The notes beneath the pieces are model-generated. The model was given only the letters and a program-made list of their open reading frames with translations, made no database searches and was not told the DNA's origin. From Bacillota bacterium (GTDB taxonomy: Bacteria > Bacillota > Clostridia > Acetivibrionales > JANLFN01), in NCBI GenBank assembly GCA_030705825.1, contig JAUZPR010000021.1:1-33912 (forward strand): DNA of 33,912 bases, given 5' to 3'. The position numbers and the translations under genes were made by a program. Positions 31,844 through 33,912 of this stretch are shown here, in pieces. How positions within the stretch are numbered: the first letter of the stretch is position 1; each line of letters opens with the position of its first letter.

Positions 31844-32419
31844 CTATTCGTAAAGTCTTTTGTAAACCGATTTATAGTTATTGACCTTCTTCAGGAAATT
31901 GTCGGTTTCCTTAAAGGGTATTTTTTGAAGACTTTCTCCGGTATCGCTTAAAGTTCTGTCTTTGAGCCACTGGCTTACTTTACCGTTACCGCTGTTATAA
32001 GCCGCTATTGTCAGATCTGTATCATTGTTAAAATATTTCAAGAGCCATCTCAGATACCAGCAGCCCATGCGTATATTGGTTTCAGGGTCAAAAAGCCGGT
32101 CAAAGCTGTAATCCTCAAGCTTCATTTCACCGGCAGCCCATTTCCCTGTTGATTCGGTAATCTGCATAAGTCCTCTGGCATTTTTGCTTGAAACTGCATC
32201 CGACTTGAAATTACTTTCCGCTTTTATAATGCCATATACGAGACTGGTATCAAGATTATACTCACCCGCATATTTGTATACAATCTCCTTGTATTTCTGC
32301 GGATACACAATTTTAAGAATGGTAGTTGAGTTATTCAGAAGAAAAACAACAACTACAACTAGAATAATTAATATAGATATATATCTTAACGTTCTTCCAC
32401 GTTTGGTTTTCAAATGCAT
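31844..32419 (-). CDS. lytic transglycosylase (SLT domain), membrane-anchored
   Basis: 191 residues. A basic N-terminus and one membrane helix (about 13-30, YISILIILVVVVVFLLNN) anchor it outside. The SLT fold begins IVYKYAGEYNLDTSLVYGII, with catalytic Glu68 in KAESNF, then SSKNARGLMQITESTG (the GLMQI block) and IAAYNSGNGKVSQWL (the AYNxG block). It cuts peptidoglycan between MurNAc and GlcNAc to give anhydro ends. The start is uncertain: GTG 32422, ATG 32419 or TTG 32413, the last best spaced from GGGTG. It follows coaE by 20 bases; the order polA-coaE-SLT is common in clostridia. Confidence 0.93.
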   Translation of the reverse strand: MHLKTKRGRTLRYISILIILVVVVVFLLNNSTTILKIVYPQKYKEIVYKYAGEYNLDTSLVYGIIKAESNFKSDAVSSKNARGLMQITESTGKWAAGEMKLEDYSFDRLFDPETNIRMGCWYLRWLLKYFNNDTDLTIAAYNSGNGKVSQWLKDRTLSDTGESLQKIPFKETDNFLKKVNNYKSVYKRLYE

Positions 32420-32439
32420 CACCCGTTAAATTATTTTGG

Positions 32440-33027
32440 TTACATAGAAAGACAATTCTTTACCGATATGGCAAGCTCATCAAAGCTTCGATCATTATTA
32501 ATAATTTTATCTGCCAATTTCAGATATTCGTCATCACTTATCTGGGATTCTATTATTTTATTTGCCTTTTCTTCTGTAACTGAACTTCTTTGGATTATTC
32601 TTTTAATTCTGACAGGCTTGCTTGCCGTAATTACCCATATTTCATCCACAAGGTCAAGAAATCCCCGTTTGATCGGTATGGCGGCTTCTATTACAAGAAC
32701 TGGAGTTTTCCTTTCTGATTTGCACTTTTCTATGATTACTTTGATTTTTTCTCCAACATGTTTGTGCATTATTGTATTAAGCGCAAGCAGCTTATCCTCA
32801 TTGGAAAATACTATATCTCCAAGGAGTTTTCTATCGAGTTCACCTTTACTGTTTATTATACAGTTGCCGAAAACATCTATCAATTCATTTAGTATTCCTT
32901 TATCTTCCTCAACAAGGTCTTTTGCAATTTTATCGGCATCATATACTTCAGCTCCAAGATCCTTCAGCAGTGCTGCCACCGTACTTTTACCGCTTCCGAT
33001 TCCGCCTGTCAAACCAATAACTTTCAA
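32440..33027 (-). CDS. coaE: dephospho-CoA kinase
   Basis: Phosphorylates dephospho-CoA to coenzyme A, the last step of the pathway. 195 residues. The P-loop is IGLTGGIGSGKSTVAALL, followed by GAEVYDADKIAKDLV (catalytic Asp) and VIEAAIPIKRGFLDLVDEIW. The lid region is RIKRIIQRSSVTEEKA. The start is TTG at 33027, six bases after GGAGGGG; a longer frame to 33075 overlaps polA and lacks similarity. It follows polA by 16 bases. Confidence 0.96.
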   Translation of the reverse strand: MKVIGLTGGIGSGKSTVAALLKDLGAEVYDADKIAKDLVEEDKGILNELIDVFGNCIINSKGELDRKLLGDIVFSNEDKLLALNTIMHKHVGEKIKVIIEKCKSERKTPVLVIEAAIPIKRGFLDLVDEIWVITASKPVRIKRIIQRSSVTEEKANKIIESQISDDEYLKLADKIINNDRSFDELAISVKNCLSM

Positions 33028-33043
33028 TATTTTCCCCTCCGGA

Positions 33044-33912
33044 TTATTTTGTTTCGTACCAACTGCTGCCAGCATTGACTTCTACTTTCAACGGCACGTT
33101 CAGACAAATGGCATTCTCCATACAATCCTTTAGTATTACCGCTACTTTCTCCTGTTCTTCCTTTAATGTTTCTATTATCAGTTCATCATGCACCTGGAGA
33201 ATAAGCCTGGATTTAAGGTTCTGTTTGTTTAACTCGTCATACACCTTAACCATGGCTATTTTTATTATATCCGCGGCACTTCCCTGAATAGGAGTGTTCA
33301 TGGCTACACGCTCTCCGAACGAGCGTATGTTGAAATTACTGGATTTAAGTTCCGGAAGATATCTTCTTCTATTCAATATAGTGGTAACGTAACCCTGCTC
33401 TTTTCCCAACTCCACTATATTGTGCATATAATCCCTGACCCTTGGATATTTGTTCAGATATTCGTCAATATATTTTTTAGCTTCCTTACGGCTTATGCCA
33501 AGATCCTGTGACAGGCTGAAATCTCCTATACCGTATACTATTCCAAAATTAACGGTTTTTGCCCGTGACCTCATTGTAGAGGTGACTTCGGATGGGGCAA
33601 CACCAAAAATTCTTGATGCTGTAGAAGTATGTATATCGGCATCATTAATAAAAGCATCTGTCATATTCTCATCCGAAGTAATATGGGCAAGAACCCTGAG
33701 TTCTATTTGTGAGTAATCTGCGTCCAAAAGTACCTTGGAGTCATCAGATGGTATGAAAACCTTTCTGATTTCCCTTCCTATTTCAAGCCTGACAGGTATG
33801 TTTTGAAGGTTGGGTTCTGTACTGCTTATTCTGCCTGTAGCAGTTACAGTCTGGTTAAAGCTGGAATGTATTTTGCCTGTAGCGGGATTTATTACATTTA
33901 AAAGACCCTCGG
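33044..33912 (-). CDS. polA: DNA polymerase I, C-terminal part (partial)
   Basis: The frame is open to the right edge, so 288 residues of the polymerase domain are visible. The upstream visible part is EGLLNVINPATGKIHSSFNQ and TATGRISSTEPNLQNIPVR. Motif A is LLDADYSQIELRVLAH (catalytic Asp), the O-helix motif B is RSRAKTVNFGIVYGI, and motif C is RLILQVHDELIIE (catalytic Asp). It fills gaps after repair and primer removal. Whether the 5' nuclease and a working 3' proofreading domain exist cannot be seen. First gene of the polA-coaE-SLT cluster as far as visible. Confidence 0.97.
   Translation of the reverse strand, partial: EGLLNVINPATGKIHSSFNQTVTATGRISSTEPNLQNIPVRLEIGREIRKVFIPSDDSKVLLDADYSQIELRVLAHITSDENMTDAFINDADIHTSTASRIFGVAPSEVTSTMRSRAKTVNFGIVYGIGDFSLSQDLGISRKEAKKYIDEYLNKYPRVRDYMHNIVELGKEQGYVTTILNRRRYLPELKSSNFNIRSFGERVAMNTPIQGSAADIIKIAMVKVYDELNKQNLKSRLILQVHDELIIETLKEEQEKVAVILKDCMENAICLNVPLKVEVNAGSSWYETK

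Overview
The window comes from a low-GC, Gram-positive, spore-forming anaerobe of the class Clostridia. The supporting signs are a SpoVM micro-gene, a T-box leader, strong AGGAGG-type ribosome binding sites with frequent TTG and GTG starts, a coaD/rsmD/recG/rpmB neighbourhood, and several c-di-GMP proteins. The proteins most resemble those of the Acetivibrio/Ruminiclostridium (Clostridium thermocellum-like) group, but that placement is recognition by eye, not a search result. I see no insertion sequence, prophage, CRISPR array, rRNA or tRNA. This is core chromosome, and most genes lie on the minus strand.

Layout. 1-4960: the 3' end of a membrane-protein gene (perhaps ylbJ) converges on a coiled-coil gene, coaD, rsmD and recG (minus). 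rpmB is on plus, followed by a strong two-way terminator, a 23-codon spoVM-like gene and a GlsB/YeaQ-type membrane protein. 5126-17959: an anchored protein of unknown function, a GAF-GGDEF diguanylate cyclase, an FtsA-like actin-fold protein with a long C-terminal extension, nth, glgA, an HD-GYP phosphodiesterase, and a response regulator / histidine kinase / HtrA protease set. 18222-24882: a complete trpEGDCFBA operon. 25059-25165: its promoter and leader. 25225-29009: a P-II protein gene, ychF, a large nested palindrome, cheW, and a T-box-controlled DAHP synthase. 29108-33912: a second GGDEF protein, an EamA transporter, a small unknown gene, and a polA-coaE-lytic transglycosylase cluster, with polA running off the right edge.

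The most interesting object is the trp operon leader. Between a near-consensus promoter (25137-25165) and trpE, the transcript carries ten GAG/UAG triplets, nine of them in one run at a nearly constant 5-nt period with a CAG triplet in register at its 5' end. An intrinsic-terminator hairpin follows. This is the architecture of a TRAP (trp RNA-binding attenuation protein, mtrB) target as known from Bacillus. The leader shows no Trp-rich leader peptide and no T-box. DAHP synthase, which feeds the same pathway, lies about 3 kb away behind a T-box whose specifier looks like UUC (Phe). Two different RNA sensors therefore appear to control the entry and the tryptophan branch of aromatic amino acid synthesis.

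Other points worth attention are an rsmD gene that seems to start at ATT, the hidden spoVM gene, the repeated beta-rich modules fused to the FtsA-like protein, a 95-nt nested palindrome after ychF, and a possible direct-repeat operator between the two-component genes and htrA.
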